A program made the translations under genes and the position numbers. This document shows, piece after piece, positions 1-8,149 of a stretch of 34,612 nt of DNA (positions are counted from its first letter, which is position 1; each line of letters starts with the position of its first letter). The DNA lies in assembly GCA_034723125.1 (NCBI GenBank), contig JAYEOP010000311.1:1-34612 (forward strand), written 5' to 3'. The notes below the pieces were generated by a model, which ran no database searches, had not been told where the DNA came from, and saw only the letters and a list, made by a program, of their open reading frames with translations. This stretch comes from Bacteroidota bacterium (lineage in GTDB: Bacteria; Bacteroidota; Bacteroidia; CAILMK01; JAAYUY01).

Positions 1-2
1 GA

Positions 3-710
3 GATTCTTTATACTTTCCAATTGATTCAACCGAAGATGAATGTGTAGCAGATTTTTCATTCACGGAAGATGAATTTGATGAAATGACTTATGAATTTAC
101 GGATAAATCAACAGCATCTACAAATGCTTCAATTATTTCATGGTCATGGGATTTTGGTGATGGTGGTACCTCGTCATCACAGAATCCTACATATTCTTAT
201 ACAGAAGAGGGAAGCTATGATGTAACACTTACTATAACAGACAATTTCAACTGTACTAAAACAAGTGATGAAAAAAAAGTAAAAATTAAAACAACTGAAT
301 GTTGTAAACGAAGGGGGAAGGCACCACCATATAGAAAAGATTATACTGGAGGTGAAAAAGAATGGTACTTATGGACAAAAGGATGGAAAAATTTTTTTGT
401 ATTATTTACTGGTATCGGTGCTAGCACAAAAAATTTTCATAGACAAAATAATAAATTCAAAAAGAATAAAGCTGATGAAATATATGCTTCTTATGGTGGT
501 AAAATTTATTATGAGGATTGTGAGACTGAAGCACCTGTCAGTAAGCCCTCACGAAAATATAATAAAAAATGTGTATCAGTGGATATAACTCTTTGGATAG
601 ATGGTTCAAAGATAAAAAGTAATTCTTTGGGATGTTCGCATGATATCAAAGATGAAGGCTATGAGCTTGATGAACCATATTTAAGAATAATAACTCCAAA
701 TTGTAATTAA
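3..710 (+). CDS. PKD-domain surface or secreted protein, 3' part (5' end outside window)
   Basis: The reading frame is open to the left edge, so the start lies outside; 235 residues are visible. The first ~95 visible residues form a PKD domain: it begins near CVADFSF, contains the hallmark WDFGDG and ends with the YDVTLTITD strand. PKD domains are Ig-like beta folds common in secreted and cell-surface proteins of Bacteroidota. The remaining ~140 residues, rich in Lys, Tyr and Cys, resemble no family I recognise. They include a CC pair and several single Cys that could form disulfides in an exported protein. There is no type IX sorting domain at the C-terminus. An intrinsic terminator follows 8 nt after the stop. 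The PKD call is firm; the overall function is unknown. Confidence 0.8.
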   Translation, partial: DSLYFPIDSTEDECVADFSFTEDEFDEMTYEFTDKSTASTNASIISWSWDFGDGGTSSSQNPTYSYTEEGSYDVTLTITDNFNCTKTSDEKKVKIKTTECCKRRGKAPPYRKDYTGGEKEWYLWTKGWKNFFVLFTGIGASTKNFHRQNNKFKKNKADEIYASYGGKIYYEDCETEAPVSKPSRKYNKKCVSVDITLWIDGSKIKSNSLGCSHDIKDEGYELDEPYLRIITPNCN

Positions 711-718
711 TTAACATA

Positions 719-755
719 CCGCACAAAAGTAATTGCTTTTGTGCGGTTAATTTAT
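719..755 (+). terminator. Intrinsic terminator after the PKD gene
   Basis: CCGCACAAAAG at 719-729 pairs perfectly with CTTTTGTGCGG at 736-746 around a 6-nt loop. The T-rich stretch TTAATTTAT follows. It lies directly between the PKD gene and the next gene and ends 15 nt before that gene's ATG. Confidence 0.8.
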
Positions 756-761
756 AAAATT

Positions 762-2336
762 ATGAAACTATTTATAACAACACTAATAATATTTTGTTTT
801 ACTACATCAGATATAAAAGCACAAGAACTAAGAAGGATTAATTTCAGTATTAATGTAAATAATGTATTTACTTACCCTCATGTTGAGAATTATTATGGTA
901 CTAATGTTGGGAAAATAGAAGCACGTATCGGAACAGGAAGACAACTTGAATTTAGAACTAATGTGAGAATTGCTGATAATTATACTGCTTTTACAGGTAT
1001 TTCACTTTTAGGTTATAGAACAAAAACAGTTTTTTATTATTTCAAATATTATTATCCTTCTACTAAACCAACTTTATTCCACTATCCTCCTGATATTGTT
1101 CGGCACATGTTAACAGAAATACCCTTAGGTCTTTCAAGGTCATGGCATTTGACTGAACAATTTTCGCTTTCTGCAGAACTTGGAATGAAATTGTCAGTTA
1201 TTGAAGCATTGGATGTTCCTATGGGTTTTGAGAAAATTTCACTTTTAGAATCAGGTGATAGTTCTCATTTTTGTTTATTACAAGATTATTACTCTAATGA
1301 GCCATATACTTATTTTGACAAGAAAAAAACTCTTTTTTATAAGTATTTTAGTGAAATTAATATTTATAAAAAATTAAAAAATCAAAATCTTTTGGGACTT
1401 GGATTAAATTATACAGGTGCATTTTACAGAAAAACTAAACCTCAGGTGGAGGGTTATAGTTATTTTTATTATTACGACAAATTAAGTGGTAAAGGATATA
1501 TGCGTAATTCAGGTTCATATCTTGGAATAAAGATTTCTTATGTTTTTGGTCGTGCTAAAAGTAGCCACGCTCCATTATTTGATAAAGTACAAAAAACTGA
1601 TGAACTTAGAAGGATTAATTTCAGTTTAAATCTTAATAATGCATTTACCTACCCTCATGTTGAAAATTATTATGGTACTAATGTTGGAAAAGTTGAGCCA
1701 CGCCTTGGAATAGGATGGCAACTTGAATTTAGAACTAACTTAAGAATTGCTGATAATTATAATGCTTTTATGGGGTTTTCGCTTTTAAGATATAAAACAA
1801 TAACCAAACATTATTATTATTACCATCCTTCTATAGTTAATTTTAATATTTTTCCATTTAAAACGAAATCTTTATTAACAGAAATTCCCTTTGGTATTTC
1901 AAAATCATGGGATTTATCTGAAAAGTATTCATTGTCAGCAGAACTTGGAATAAAATTGTCAGTTATTGAACATATGATTAGTGATTTTTCTGTAGGTAAA
2001 CCAATAATAGCAAATGTAGGTGATACGAATCATCATCTTTTGTATTTCCAAAATCTATACACTAACAACGATTCTTTATTTAATAAGAAAAAACCACTTT
2101 ATTTTAAATATTTTGGTGAAATTAATATTTATAAAGAATTAAAGAATCAAAATCTATTAGGATTTGGTTTGAATTACACAGCTGCATTTTTTAGAAAAAC
2201 TAAACCTCAGGCGGAGGGTTATAGTTATTTTTATTATTACGATAAATTACGCGGTGAAGGATATATACGAAATTCAGGTTCATATCTTGGAATAAAGATT
2301 TCTTATATTTTTAGACTTGCTAAAAAGAAAAAATAA
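762..2336 (+). CDS. Exported protein with two tandem beta-barrel-like domains (hypothetical)
   Basis: 524 residues from the ATG at 762. The frame can be extended to a GTG at 741, but that lies inside the upstream terminator stem, and the ATG gives a clean signal peptide: a Lys start, a hydrophobic core at residues 3-15, then IKA|QE near residue 20. The mature protein is two homologous halves, residues 22-~266 and ~281-524. Each begins LRRINFS and ends with an aromatic-rich stretch closing on GSYLGIKISY. Alternating aromatic and polar strands, and a terminal aromatic strand in each half, suggest an outer-membrane beta-barrel like the small porin-type barrels of Bacteroidota. I do not recognise the family. 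The upstream terminator argues for its own promoter, which I could not identify. Confidence 0.7.
   Translation: MKLFITTLIIFCFTTSDIKAQELRRINFSINVNNVFTYPHVENYYGTNVGKIEARIGTGRQLEFRTNVRIADNYTAFTGISLLGYRTKTVFYYFKYYYPSTKPTLFHYPPDIVRHMLTEIPLGLSRSWHLTEQFSLSAELGMKLSVIEALDVPMGFEKISLLESGDSSHFCLLQDYYSNEPYTYFDKKKTLFYKYFSEINIYKKLKNQNLLGLGLNYTGAFYRKTKPQVEGYSYFYYYDKLSGKGYMRNSGSYLGIKISYVFGRAKSSHAPLFDKVQKTDELRRINFSLNLNNAFTYPHVENYYGTNVGKVEPRLGIGWQLEFRTNLRIADNYNAFMGFSLLRYKTITKHYYYYHPSIVNFNIFPFKTKSLLTEIPFGISKSWDLSEKYSLSAELGIKLSVIEHMISDFSVGKPIIANVGDTNHHLLYFQNLYTNNDSLFNKKKPLYFKYFGEINIYKELKNQNLLGFGLNYTAAFFRKTKPQAEGYSYFYYYDKLRGEGYIRNSGSYLGIKISYIFRLAKKKK
825..2333 (+). repeat. Intragenic tandem duplication (two ~0.75-kb units)
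   Basis: Copy 1 is 825 to ~1559 and copy 2 is 1602-2333, with a ~42-nt linker. The starts are 777 nt apart and the ends 765 nt apart, so small in-frame indels have accumulated. The first ~85 nt and last ~60 nt of the copies are nearly identical at DNA level, while the middle has diverged strongly. Confidence 0.9.
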
Positions 2337-2351
2337 AGCCTTATGGTTTTT
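2335..2351 (+). terminator. Weak hairpin overlapping the stop codon of the barrel gene
   Basis: AAAGCC at 2335-2340 can pair with GGTTTT at 2345-2350 (one G-T wobble) around TTAT, and T residues follow. The stem is short and contains only two G-C pairs, so this is a doubtful terminator. The stronger bidirectional hairpin at 2535-2552 could do the job instead. Confidence 0.3.
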
Positions 2352-2424
2352 CCTGTTTTCCGCACTTTTTTGCAACACCCACATTAATAAATAATAATCA
2401 ATACTATTTTAGTAATTTTGTAAT

Positions 2425-2510
2425 CTGTGGATCTGTCTTTGACAGACGCAGTCTTTACTTTTAGCATGTCTTCGACAGACGAAGCCTGTGGCAAATTTGA
2501 TTACCCACAG
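2425..2510. repeat. Short direct repeats with internal palindromes in a gene-free gap
   Basis: The gene-free stretch 2337-2590 contains two 19-nt units, 2433-2451 and 2466-2484, identical at 16 of 19 positions. Their shared parts are TGTCTT and GACAGACG. Each unit can fold on itself (CTGTC/GACAG in the first, CTTCG/CGAAG in the second). CTGTGG at 2425-2430 and CCACAG at 2505-2510 enclose both. It resembles a dispersed extragenic palindromic repeat rather than a coding or promoter element. Confidence 0.55.
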
Positions 2511-2526
2511 TATTTGACATAAAACC

Positions 2527-2556
2527 AAAAAAAACCTCATAAAAATATGAGGCTTT
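2527..2556 (-). terminator. Intrinsic terminator of the ribosomal cluster, probably bidirectional
   Basis: CCTCATA at 2535-2541 and TATGAGG at 2546-2552 form a 7-bp stem with an AAAA loop. On the minus strand eight T follow (A-run at 2527-2534), a textbook intrinsic terminator ~40 nt after the rplQ stop. On the plus strand CTTTCTT follows, so it may also stop transcription from the barrel gene. It marks the convergence point of the two gene sets. Confidence 0.85.
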
Positions 2557-2590
2557 CTTAAAATATTTGAAGCTTTTTTAAAAAGCAATA

Positions 2591-3310
2591 TTATTTTTTA
2601 TCTGAATCTTCTTTTTTGTCTTCACTTTCAGCTTTCTTTTCCTTTGGTTCTTCTTTTGCCTTTGGCTCTTCTTTCTTTACTTCATCCTTCTTTTCTTCTT
2701 TCTCAACTTTCACTTCTTTTTTTGCTTCAGGCTTATCTTCTTTCTTTTCTTCCTTTTTTGCTTCTGGCTTTTCCTCTTTTTTTGCTTCGGTCTTTTCTTC
2801 TTTCACTTCAGCTTTTTCCTCTACATTAGCTTTTGCCTCTTCAGTAGTTTCTTTTGCTACTTTATCAGTAGTTAATTGTTCTGAAGTGGATTTACGTCCT
2901 CGCCTTGTTCTCTTTCTTCCTGTTGATTTTTTCTCATCTTTAACATAAATATCGTTAAAGTCAACTAGTTCAATGATACAAGTTTCAGCATTATCTCCTA
3001 ATCTTTTACCAAGTCTTATAATTCTTGTATAGCCACCAGGTCTATCAGCAATTTTTTCAGCTACTACATCAAACAATTCTTTTATAGGATGTTTGTCTTT
3101 CAATAATTTAAAAACATTTCTCCTAGATTCAGTAGTATCTGTTTTTGATTTTGTGATGATGGGTTCAACGTATTTTCTTAAAGCTTTTGCTTTAGCAACA
3201 GTCGTTGTAATTCTTTTATGCAGAATTAAAGATGTTGCCATATTAGCCAACATTGCTTTTCTATGGGCTGATTTTCTGCCCAGATGATTAAATTTCTTTC
3301 CGTGTCTCAT
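2591..3310 (-). CDS. rplQ: Large ribosomal subunit protein bL17 with a long Lys/Glu tail
   Basis: bL17 sits near the peptide exit tunnel of the 50S subunit. Residues 1-~122 are a complete bL17: [12 protein letters not shown] at the start, then [10 protein letters not shown], the [12 protein letters not shown] motif and the IIELVDF strand. Residues ~123-239 form a basic stretch ([10 protein letters not shown], 131-140) followed by ~95 residues built almost entirely of Lys, Glu and Ala in loose repeats of the type [10 protein letters not shown]. The E. coli protein is 127 residues. Bacteroidota bL17 often carries a C-terminal extension, but this one is long. It is the last gene of the alpha operon, 4 nt after rpoA, and is followed by a strong terminator. 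Confidence 0.97.
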   Translation of the reverse strand: MRHGKKFNHLGRKSAHRKAMLANMATSLILHKRITTTVAKAKALRKYVEPIITKSKTDTTESRRNVFKLLKDKHPIKELFDVVAEKIADRPGGYTRIIRLGKRLGDNAETCIIELVDFNDIYVKDEKKSTGRKRTRRGRKSTSEQLTTDKVAKETTEEAKANVEEKAEVKEEKTEAKKEEKPEAKKEEKKEDKPEAKKEVKVEKEEKKDEVKKEEPKAKEEPKEKKAESEDKKEDSDKK

Positions 3311-3314
3311 TTCT

Positions 3315-4307
3315 TTACTCTTCTTCGTCTAAATTATAAAGAGAAACATCCATTCCGAATGTTAAACCTTTTTCTCTAACTAGTTCTTCAATTTCAATAA
3401 GTGATTTTTTTCCAAAATTTCTAAATTTCAGTAAATCACCAACGTCATAATTTACTAATTCGCCTAAAGTTCCAATTCCTGCAGCAGCTAAACAATTGTA
3501 TGCTCTAACAGAAAGGTCAAGATCAGTAAGTGTTGTTTTGAGTAATTTTCTCATTTGTAAAAATTTCTCATCAACTTTTCTTTTTTCTTTCTTGATATCT
3601 TCATCAAGAGTAATCTTTTCTTCAGAAAATAATGCAAAATGTTGCATTAATACTTTTGCTGCTTCCTTTAGTGAATCTTCAGGATGAATTGAACCATCTG
3701 TATGAATCTCTATCTTTAATTTTTCGTAATCAGTATCTTGCCCTACTCTGTAATTTTCAACAGAATAATTTACTAATTTTATTGGAGAAAATATTGAATC
3801 AAGTGTAATTACGCCAATTGGTGCATCTAAAGGTTTGTTCTCATCAATGGAAACGTATCCTCTACCTCTTCTTACATCAATTTCCATGTCTAATTTTACT
3901 GACTTTTCCATTGAACAAATAACATGTTCAGGGTTAAGCACTTCAAAACTATTAGAAGCTTTTCCAATATCTGTAGCTGTAAAAGTTTCTTGTCCTTTTA
4001 TTGAAACAAATATTTTTTCTTCGCTTTCATCAGTGAGTGGTTTAAATCTAACTTCCTTTAAATTTAAAACTATGCTTACTACATCTTCCACCACGCCTTT
4101 AATTGTGGCAAATTCCTGTTCAATACCTTCAATTTTGATATTAGTAACAGCAAAACCTTCTAATGATGAGAGCAGTACTCGTCTAATCGCATTCCCGATT
4201 GTAACTCCATAACCTTTTTCTAAAGGAAAAAATTCAAAATTACCTTTGAAATCCGATGCTTTCTGCATCACAACTCTTTCTGGTTTTTGAAAAGGGATTA
4301 ATGTCAT
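3315..4307 (-). CDS. rpoA: DNA-directed RNA polymerase subunit alpha
   Basis: The alpha dimer nucleates assembly of RNA polymerase, and its C-terminal domain contacts upstream DNA and activators. The protein has 330 residues (329 in E. coli). The N-terminal domain carries [20 protein letters not shown], and the C-terminal domain carries the helix-hairpin-helix segment [13 protein letters not shown]. The ATG at 4307 was chosen over an in-frame ATG at 4343 because the protein then begins [13 protein letters not shown] like relatives and does not run 26 nt into rpsD. It lies between rpsD (10 nt upstream) and rplQ, the usual alpha-operon order. Confidence 0.97.
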   Translation of the reverse strand: MTLIPFQKPERVVMQKASDFKGNFEFFPLEKGYGVTIGNAIRRVLLSSLEGFAVTNIKIEGIEQEFATIKGVVEDVVSIVLNLKEVRFKPLTDESEEKIFVSIKGQETFTATDIGKASNSFEVLNPEHVICSMEKSVKLDMEIDVRRGRGYVSIDENKPLDAPIGVITLDSIFSPIKLVNYSVENYRVGQDTDYEKLKIEIHTDGSIHPEDSLKEAAKVLMQHFALFSEEKITLDEDIKKEKRKVDEKFLQMRKLLKTTLTDLDLSVRAYNCLAAAGIGTLGELVNYDVGDLLKFRNFGKKSLIEIEELVREKGLTFGMDVSLYNLDEEE

Positions 4308-4317
4308 ATTTCTATTA

Positions 4318-4920
4318 TTATAATTGCTTAGAATAAAATTCAACTATTAAGTTTTCCCTGATATTTTCAGGTATTTCTTCTCTTTCAGGATAATTAACAA
4401 ACTTTCCTAGTTTGTTTTCATCATCCCACTCAAGCCATTTAAAATTTTGTTTTCTTCCTGCTAATGCATCTTGTATTGCTTCAAGAGATTTAGATTTTTG
4501 TCTAACTTCAATTAAATCTCCGGGACGTAAACTATATGATGGAATATTTACTACTTGTCCATTAACAGTAATATGTTTATGTGAAACTAATTGTCTTGCT
4601 CCTGCACGTGTTGTAGAAATTCCTAAACGAAAAACAGTGTTATCTAACCTTGACTCAAGAAATACTAATAAGTTATCTCCTGTTTTGCCTGGTTTACTTG
4701 CAGCTTTCACAAACATTTTTCTAAACTGACGTTCTAATACGCCATAAGTGTATTTAGCTTTTTGTTTTTCTGTTAATTGAATTCCATACTCGGTAACTTT
4801 TTTTCTACCTCTTCTGCCCTTGCCATCTGCACCTTTTTTTCCTAAAGATTTATCAGGTCCAAAAATCGGATCTTTAAATCTTCTTGCAATTTTTGACTTG
4901 GGTCCTATATATCTAGCCAT
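4318..4920 (-). CDS. rpsD: Small ribosomal subunit protein uS4
   Basis: uS4 is a primary 16S rRNA binder that starts 30S assembly and lines the mRNA entry site. The protein has 200 residues (206 in E. coli). MARYIGPKSKIARR is the conserved start; the S4 RNA-binding domain covers roughly residues 92-155, with SRLDNTVFRLG and the HITVNG turn. The N-terminal zinc cysteines found in some bacterial S4 proteins are absent. In E. coli S4 is the translational repressor of this operon; I see no obvious homologous leader here. Confidence 0.97.
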   Translation of the reverse strand: MARYIGPKSKIARRFKDPIFGPDKSLGKKGADGKGRRGRKKVTEYGIQLTEKQKAKYTYGVLERQFRKMFVKAASKPGKTGDNLLVFLESRLDNTVFRLGISTTRAGARQLVSHKHITVNGQVVNIPSYSLRPGDLIEVRQKSKSLEAIQDALAGRKQNFKWLEWDDENKLGKFVNYPEREEIPENIRENLIVEFYSKQL

Positions 4921-4947
4921 ATTATACTAATTCTATTGTTATCAAAT

Positions 4948-5343
4948 TTATACTCTTCTTCTTTTTGGAGGTCTGCAACCATTATGAGGAATTGGTGTTG
5001 TATCATGAATTCCTGTAACTTCAATTCCTGCATTATGAATTGATCTTATAGCAGCATCTCTACCTGAACCTGGTCCTTTTACATAAACAGTTGCTTTTCT
5101 CATTCCAAGATCGTAAGCAACTTTTGTACAATCCTCAGCAGCTCTTTGAGCAGCGTAAGGTGTGTTTTTCTTTGAACCTCTAAAGCCCATTTTTCCAGCT
5201 GATGACCAAGCAATTACTTGTCCTGCGGAATTAGTAATAGAAACAATTACATTATTAAAAGTAGCTTTAATATAAACGTTACCAATTGGTTCAATACTGA
5301 CCTTGCGTTTTCTAGAAACCGTTCTTGTTCTTTTCTTTCCCAT
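4948..5343 (-). CDS. rpsK: Small ribosomal subunit protein uS11
   Basis: uS11 forms part of the 30S platform next to the 3' end of 16S rRNA. The protein has 131 residues (129 in E. coli), with the conserved core [19 protein letters not shown] and the C-terminal signature [12 protein letters not shown]. It starts 4 nt after the rpsM stop and is followed by a 27-nt gap to rpsD. Confidence 0.97.
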   Translation of the reverse strand: MGKKRTRTVSRKRKVSIEPIGNVYIKATFNNVIVSITNSAGQVIAWSSAGKMGFRGSKKNTPYAAQRAAEDCTKVAYDLGMRKATVYVKGPGSGRDAAIRSIHNAGIEVTGIHDTTPIPHNGCRPPKRRRV

Positions 5344-5347
5344 TTAA

Positions 5348-5731
5348 TTAGCCTTTACCTACTTGTTTTTTATTTGCAACAGCACCTTTTTTCTTTCCTT
5401 TTCGAGTTCTTGCATTTGTGTGAGTTCTTTGCCCTCTAACGGGTAAACCTTTACGATGCCTTACTCCTCTGTAACAATTAATATCAATTAATCGTTTAAT
5501 ATTCATCTGAACCTCAGTTCTTAATTCACCTTCGGTTTTATACTCATCACTAACAATATTCCTGATTGCAATTAATTGTTCATCTGTCCAATCATCTACT
5601 TTTGTTTCAAAATCAACTTTAGCATTTGCTAAGATTTCTTGGGCTGTAGATTTTCCTATTCCAAAAATGTATGTTAATGCAACATCACCTTTTTTATTGC
5701 CCTGAAGATCAATACCTCTTATTCGTGCCAT
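5348..5731 (-). CDS. rpsM: Small ribosomal subunit protein uS13
   Basis: uS13 sits in the 30S head, contacts the P-site tRNA and bridges to the 50S subunit. The 127-residue protein (118 in E. coli) starts [15 protein letters not shown] and carries the helix-two-turn-helix [13 protein letters not shown]. It ends in the basic [14 protein letters not shown] tail that reaches the tRNA. It begins 3 nt after rpmJ. The AAGGA located 7 nt before the ATG is the end of the rpmJ coding sequence, so it is probably not a real ribosome binding site. Confidence 0.97.
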   Translation of the reverse strand: MARIRGIDLQGNKKGDVALTYIFGIGKSTAQEILANAKVDFETKVDDWTDEQLIAIRNIVSDEYKTEGELRTEVQMNIKRLIDINCYRGVRHRKGLPVRGQRTHTNARTRKGKKKGAVANKKQVGKG

Positions 5732-5734
5732 TTT

Positions 5735-5851
5735 TTATCCTTGTCTTTGTTTAAATCTTGGGTTTTTCTTATTAATTACATATAAAACACCTTTACGTCT
5801 TACAATCTTGCAATCCTCACTTCTTTTTTTTATTGATGGTTTTACTTTCAT
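5735..5851 (-). CDS. rpmJ: Large ribosomal subunit protein bL36, zinc-free form
   Basis: This 38-residue gene encodes [19 protein letters not shown]..., ending in the bL36 tail NPRFKQRQG. bL36 helps organise 23S rRNA near the factor-binding region. The classic C-x2-C-x12-C-x4-H zinc site is lost: only Cys14 remains, and the other positions are Ser, Asn and Phe, so this is the C-minus form. It lies between infA (5-nt gap) and rpsM (3-nt gap), the standard position. Confidence 0.96.
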   Translation of the reverse strand: MKVKPSIKKRSEDCKIVRRKGVLYVINKKNPRFKQRQG

Positions 5852-5856
5852 AACTT

Positions 5857-6075
5857 TTACTTATATCTAAATGTTATTCTTCCTTTTGATAAATCATAGG
5901 GTGACATCTCAACTTTTACTTTATCACCTGGTAATATTCTAATGTAATACATTCTCATTTTTCCTGAAATATGAGCCAATATTTCATGCCCATTTTCCAA
6001 TCTAACTTTAAACATAGCATTTGGAAGTGCCTCTGTTACCTCACCATCTTGTACTATCATCATTTGCTTTGCCAT
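5857..6075 (-). CDS. infA: Translation initiation factor IF-1
   Basis: IF-1 is a single OB-fold protein that blocks the 30S A site during initiation. Its 72 residues match the usual length, with the conserved [19 protein letters not shown] and the C-terminal [12 protein letters not shown]. It is preceded by the 67-nt gap after secY, which holds a good -7 box (6104-6111), so infA may begin its own transcription unit running to rplQ. No methionine aminopeptidase gene separates it from secY. Confidence 0.97.
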   Translation of the reverse strand: MAKQMMIVQDGEVTEALPNAMFKVRLENGHEILAHISGKMRMYYIRILPGDKVKVEMSPYDLSKGRITFRYK

Positions 6076-6103
6076 GTCTTTATTCCATTTTTTATTGAGC
6101 GTG

Positions 6104-6111
6104 CAAATTTA
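6104..6111 (-). promoter_or_regulatory. Bacteroidota-type -7 box before infA
   Basis: On the minus strand this reads TAAATTTG, an exact match to TAnnTTTG, followed by CACGC. It ends 28 nt before the infA ATG. I see no clear TTTG or TTG element at the right distance upstream, so the promoter is supported only by the -7 box and its position in the largest gap of the spc/alpha region. Confidence 0.55.
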
Positions 6112-6142
6112 CTAATAATTTATTAATAAATATTTCATAATT

Positions 6143-7507
6143 TTACATTCTTCTTGCTCCACCACCTGCTCTTCCTTTTATTTTTCCTGATTTCATTAAT
6201 CCATCATAATGACGCATCAATAAATGACTTTCTATTTGTTGTAAAGTATCTAATATTACCCCGACCATAATTAATAATGATGTTCCTCCAAAAAACTGAG
6301 CAAACTGAGAGTTAACTTTAAACAACATTGCAAATGCAGGCATAATTGCAACTAATGCTAAAAATATGGAGCCAGGAAATGTTATTCTACTCATTATTTT
6401 GTCAATGTAATTTGATGTTTTTTTACCGGGTTTTATTCCTGGGATAAATCCTCCATTCCTTTTTAAATCATCTGCAATTTGAACAGGATTTATTGTTACC
6501 GCAGTATAAAAATAAGTAAACAATATAATCATTATTGCAAAAGTAAAATTATACGGAAAAGAAGTGAAATTATTGAACGCTCCTGCTATTCCACTCCAAG
6601 CTGATGAGTTAGGAAAAAATTGTGCTACTGTTGAAGGAATAAACATTAGTGCTTGTGCAAAAATAATTGGCATAACTCCGGCAGAGTTTACTTTTAATGG
6701 TAAATACTGTCTAACTCCTCCATATTGTTTGTTTCCAACAATTCTTTTTGCGTATTGCACAGGTATCCTTCGCACTCCTTGAACCAATAGTACTGTTGCT
6801 AGTATTACAAATAATAGTGCAACTATTTCGAGGAAGAATACTACTAATCCACCTCCTGCTTCTCCTAATCTTGTATCAAATTCGGCAACAAGTGCCATTG
6901 GTAATCTGGCAATAATACCTATCATAATAAGTATTGAAATACCATTTCCTATTCCTTTGTCAGTAATTTTTTCTCCAAGCCACATCACAAACATTGTTCC
7001 TGTTGTAAGAATTATGATGTTTGTAAACATAAAGAAAAATGGAGACATCAATTCAGGATTTGTTTCACTAATAATTGCAAAACTTGCCTGAGCACGTAAG
7101 TTGGATAAAAATGCAACTGATTGTGTAGCTGTAACAATAATAGTAAGAACTCTGGTAATTTGATTTATTTTCTTTCTTCCAGATTCACCTTCACGTTGTA
7201 ATTTCTGAAAGTATGGTACTGCGATTCCAAGTAGCTGTATTACAATAGATGCTGAAATATAAGGCATAATACCAAGTGCAAAAATTGATGCACGAGAAAA
7301 AGCACCACCTGCAAACATATTAATTAGTCCCAAAATTCCTTCTGTTGCTTGTTTTTGATAACTTGAAAGTGCATTGGGATCAACACCTGGTAAAACTATA
7401 TATGAACCAAGTCTATAAATTAATATAAAACCTAAAGTAAAAAGAACTCTTATCCTCAGGTCTTCTATTTTCCAAATATTCTTTATTGTTTGAATCAGCT
7501 TTAACAT
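6143..7507 (-). CDS. secY: Protein translocase subunit SecY
   Basis: SecY is the channel-forming subunit of the inner-membrane Sec translocon and works with SecE, encoded at 30962-31159. The protein has 454 residues (443 in E. coli). The first membrane helix contains GFILIYRLGSYIVLPGVDP, the plug region FAGGAFSRASIFALGIMPYISASI follows, and the C-terminal tail is basic and Gly-rich (GRAGGGARRM). About ten hydrophobic segments are visible, as expected. The ATG directly abuts the rplO stop. A 67-nt gap follows. Confidence 0.97.
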   Translation of the reverse strand: MLKLIQTIKNIWKIEDLRIRVLFTLGFILIYRLGSYIVLPGVDPNALSSYQKQATEGILGLINMFAGGAFSRASIFALGIMPYISASIVIQLLGIAVPYFQKLQREGESGRKKINQITRVLTIIVTATQSVAFLSNLRAQASFAIISETNPELMSPFFFMFTNIIILTTGTMFVMWLGEKITDKGIGNGISILIMIGIIARLPMALVAEFDTRLGEAGGGLVVFFLEIVALLFVILATVLLVQGVRRIPVQYAKRIVGNKQYGGVRQYLPLKVNSAGVMPIIFAQALMFIPSTVAQFFPNSSAWSGIAGAFNNFTSFPYNFTFAIMIILFTYFYTAVTINPVQIADDLKRNGGFIPGIKPGKKTSNYIDKIMSRITFPGSIFLALVAIMPAFAMLFKVNSQFAQFFGGTSLLIMVGVILDTLQQIESHLLMRHYDGLMKSGKIKGRAGGGARRM

Positions 7508-7957
7508 CTATTTTGATTTTTTAACTGTACCACCTATTTTCTCAATAGCTTTTTGTGCATTTTTAGAAAATGCATCTGCTTCAATTTCAATTTTACTTTT
7601 CAGTTCACCATTAGCAAGAATTTTTATCAATGATTTTTTTGATGCAATTCCGTATTTTATGAACACCTCTTTATCAAATTTTTCAATTTTATATTTTTCA
7701 ATCAATTGTTGTAAGTTTGATAAATTAACAGGAACATATTCTTTTCTGTTTCTATTTTTAAATCCAAATTTTGGAATTCTTCTTTGCAAAGGCATTTGTC
7801 CTCCTTCAAAACCAATTTTTTTACTATAACCTGATCTTGATTTTTGACCTTTATGTCCTCTAGCAGAAGTGCCACCTTTTTTTGAACCTTCGCCTCTTCC
7901 TAGACGTTCTTTTGTTTTGGTGGAACCTTTTGCTGGTTTTAAATTACTTAAGTCCAT
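7508..7957 (-). CDS. rplO: Large ribosomal subunit protein uL15
   Basis: uL15 is a late-assembly 50S protein. The protein has 149 residues (144 in E. coli), beginning MDLSNLKPAKGSTK with the Gly/Lys-rich N-terminal extension GRGEGSKKGGTSARGHKGQ that threads into 23S rRNA. The globular C-terminal part starts after IPKFGFKN. Its ATG overlaps the rpmD stop by one base (TAATG), a sign of coupled translation. Confidence 0.97.
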   Translation of the reverse strand: MDLSNLKPAKGSTKTKERLGRGEGSKKGGTSARGHKGQKSRSGYSKKIGFEGGQMPLQRRIPKFGFKNRNRKEYVPVNLSNLQQLIEKYKIEKFDKEVFIKYGIASKKSLIKILANGELKSKIEIEADAFSKNAQKAIEKIGGTVKKSK

Positions 7958-8145
7958 TACTTTTTGTATTCAATTTTTACTAAATGACTAATTTTATTAA
8001 CCATTCCAAGAATTGGTGGAGTTGCTTTATGAACAATTTTACTATTCAATTTTCCAAGGCCTAATGCTTTAGCAGTAAGCTTTTGTTTTTTGTGTCTATC
8101 AATCAAACTCTTAATTAGAGTTATTTCAATTTCCTTTTCCTTCAT
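7957..8145 (-). CDS. rpmD: Large ribosomal subunit protein uL30
   Basis: A 62-residue uL30 (59 in E. coli), starting MKEKEIEITLIKSLID and carrying the core AKALGLGKLNSKIVHKATP. The frame is open further upstream to an ATG at 8172, but that start would overlap rpsE by 23 nt and add residues absent from the family, so 8145 is preferred (4 nt after rpsE). It ends in a TAATG overlap with rplO. Confidence 0.95.
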   Translation of the reverse strand: MKEKEIEITLIKSLIDRHKKQKLTAKALGLGKLNSKIVHKATPPILGMVNKISHLVKIEYKK

Positions 8146-8149
8146 GGTT

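Noticed and set aside
352-588. Out-of-frame open frame inside the PKD gene
   Set aside because: It overlaps the better-supported frame with the PKD domain and shows no recognisable sequence.
741-761. GTG start of the barrel gene at 741
   Set aside because: It lies inside the terminator stem; the ATG at 762 gives a proper signal peptide.
2616-2948. Plus-strand Ser/Phe-rich open frame
   Set aside because: It is the exact antisense of the Lys/Glu-rich tail of bL17; its composition is explained by that low-complexity coding sequence.
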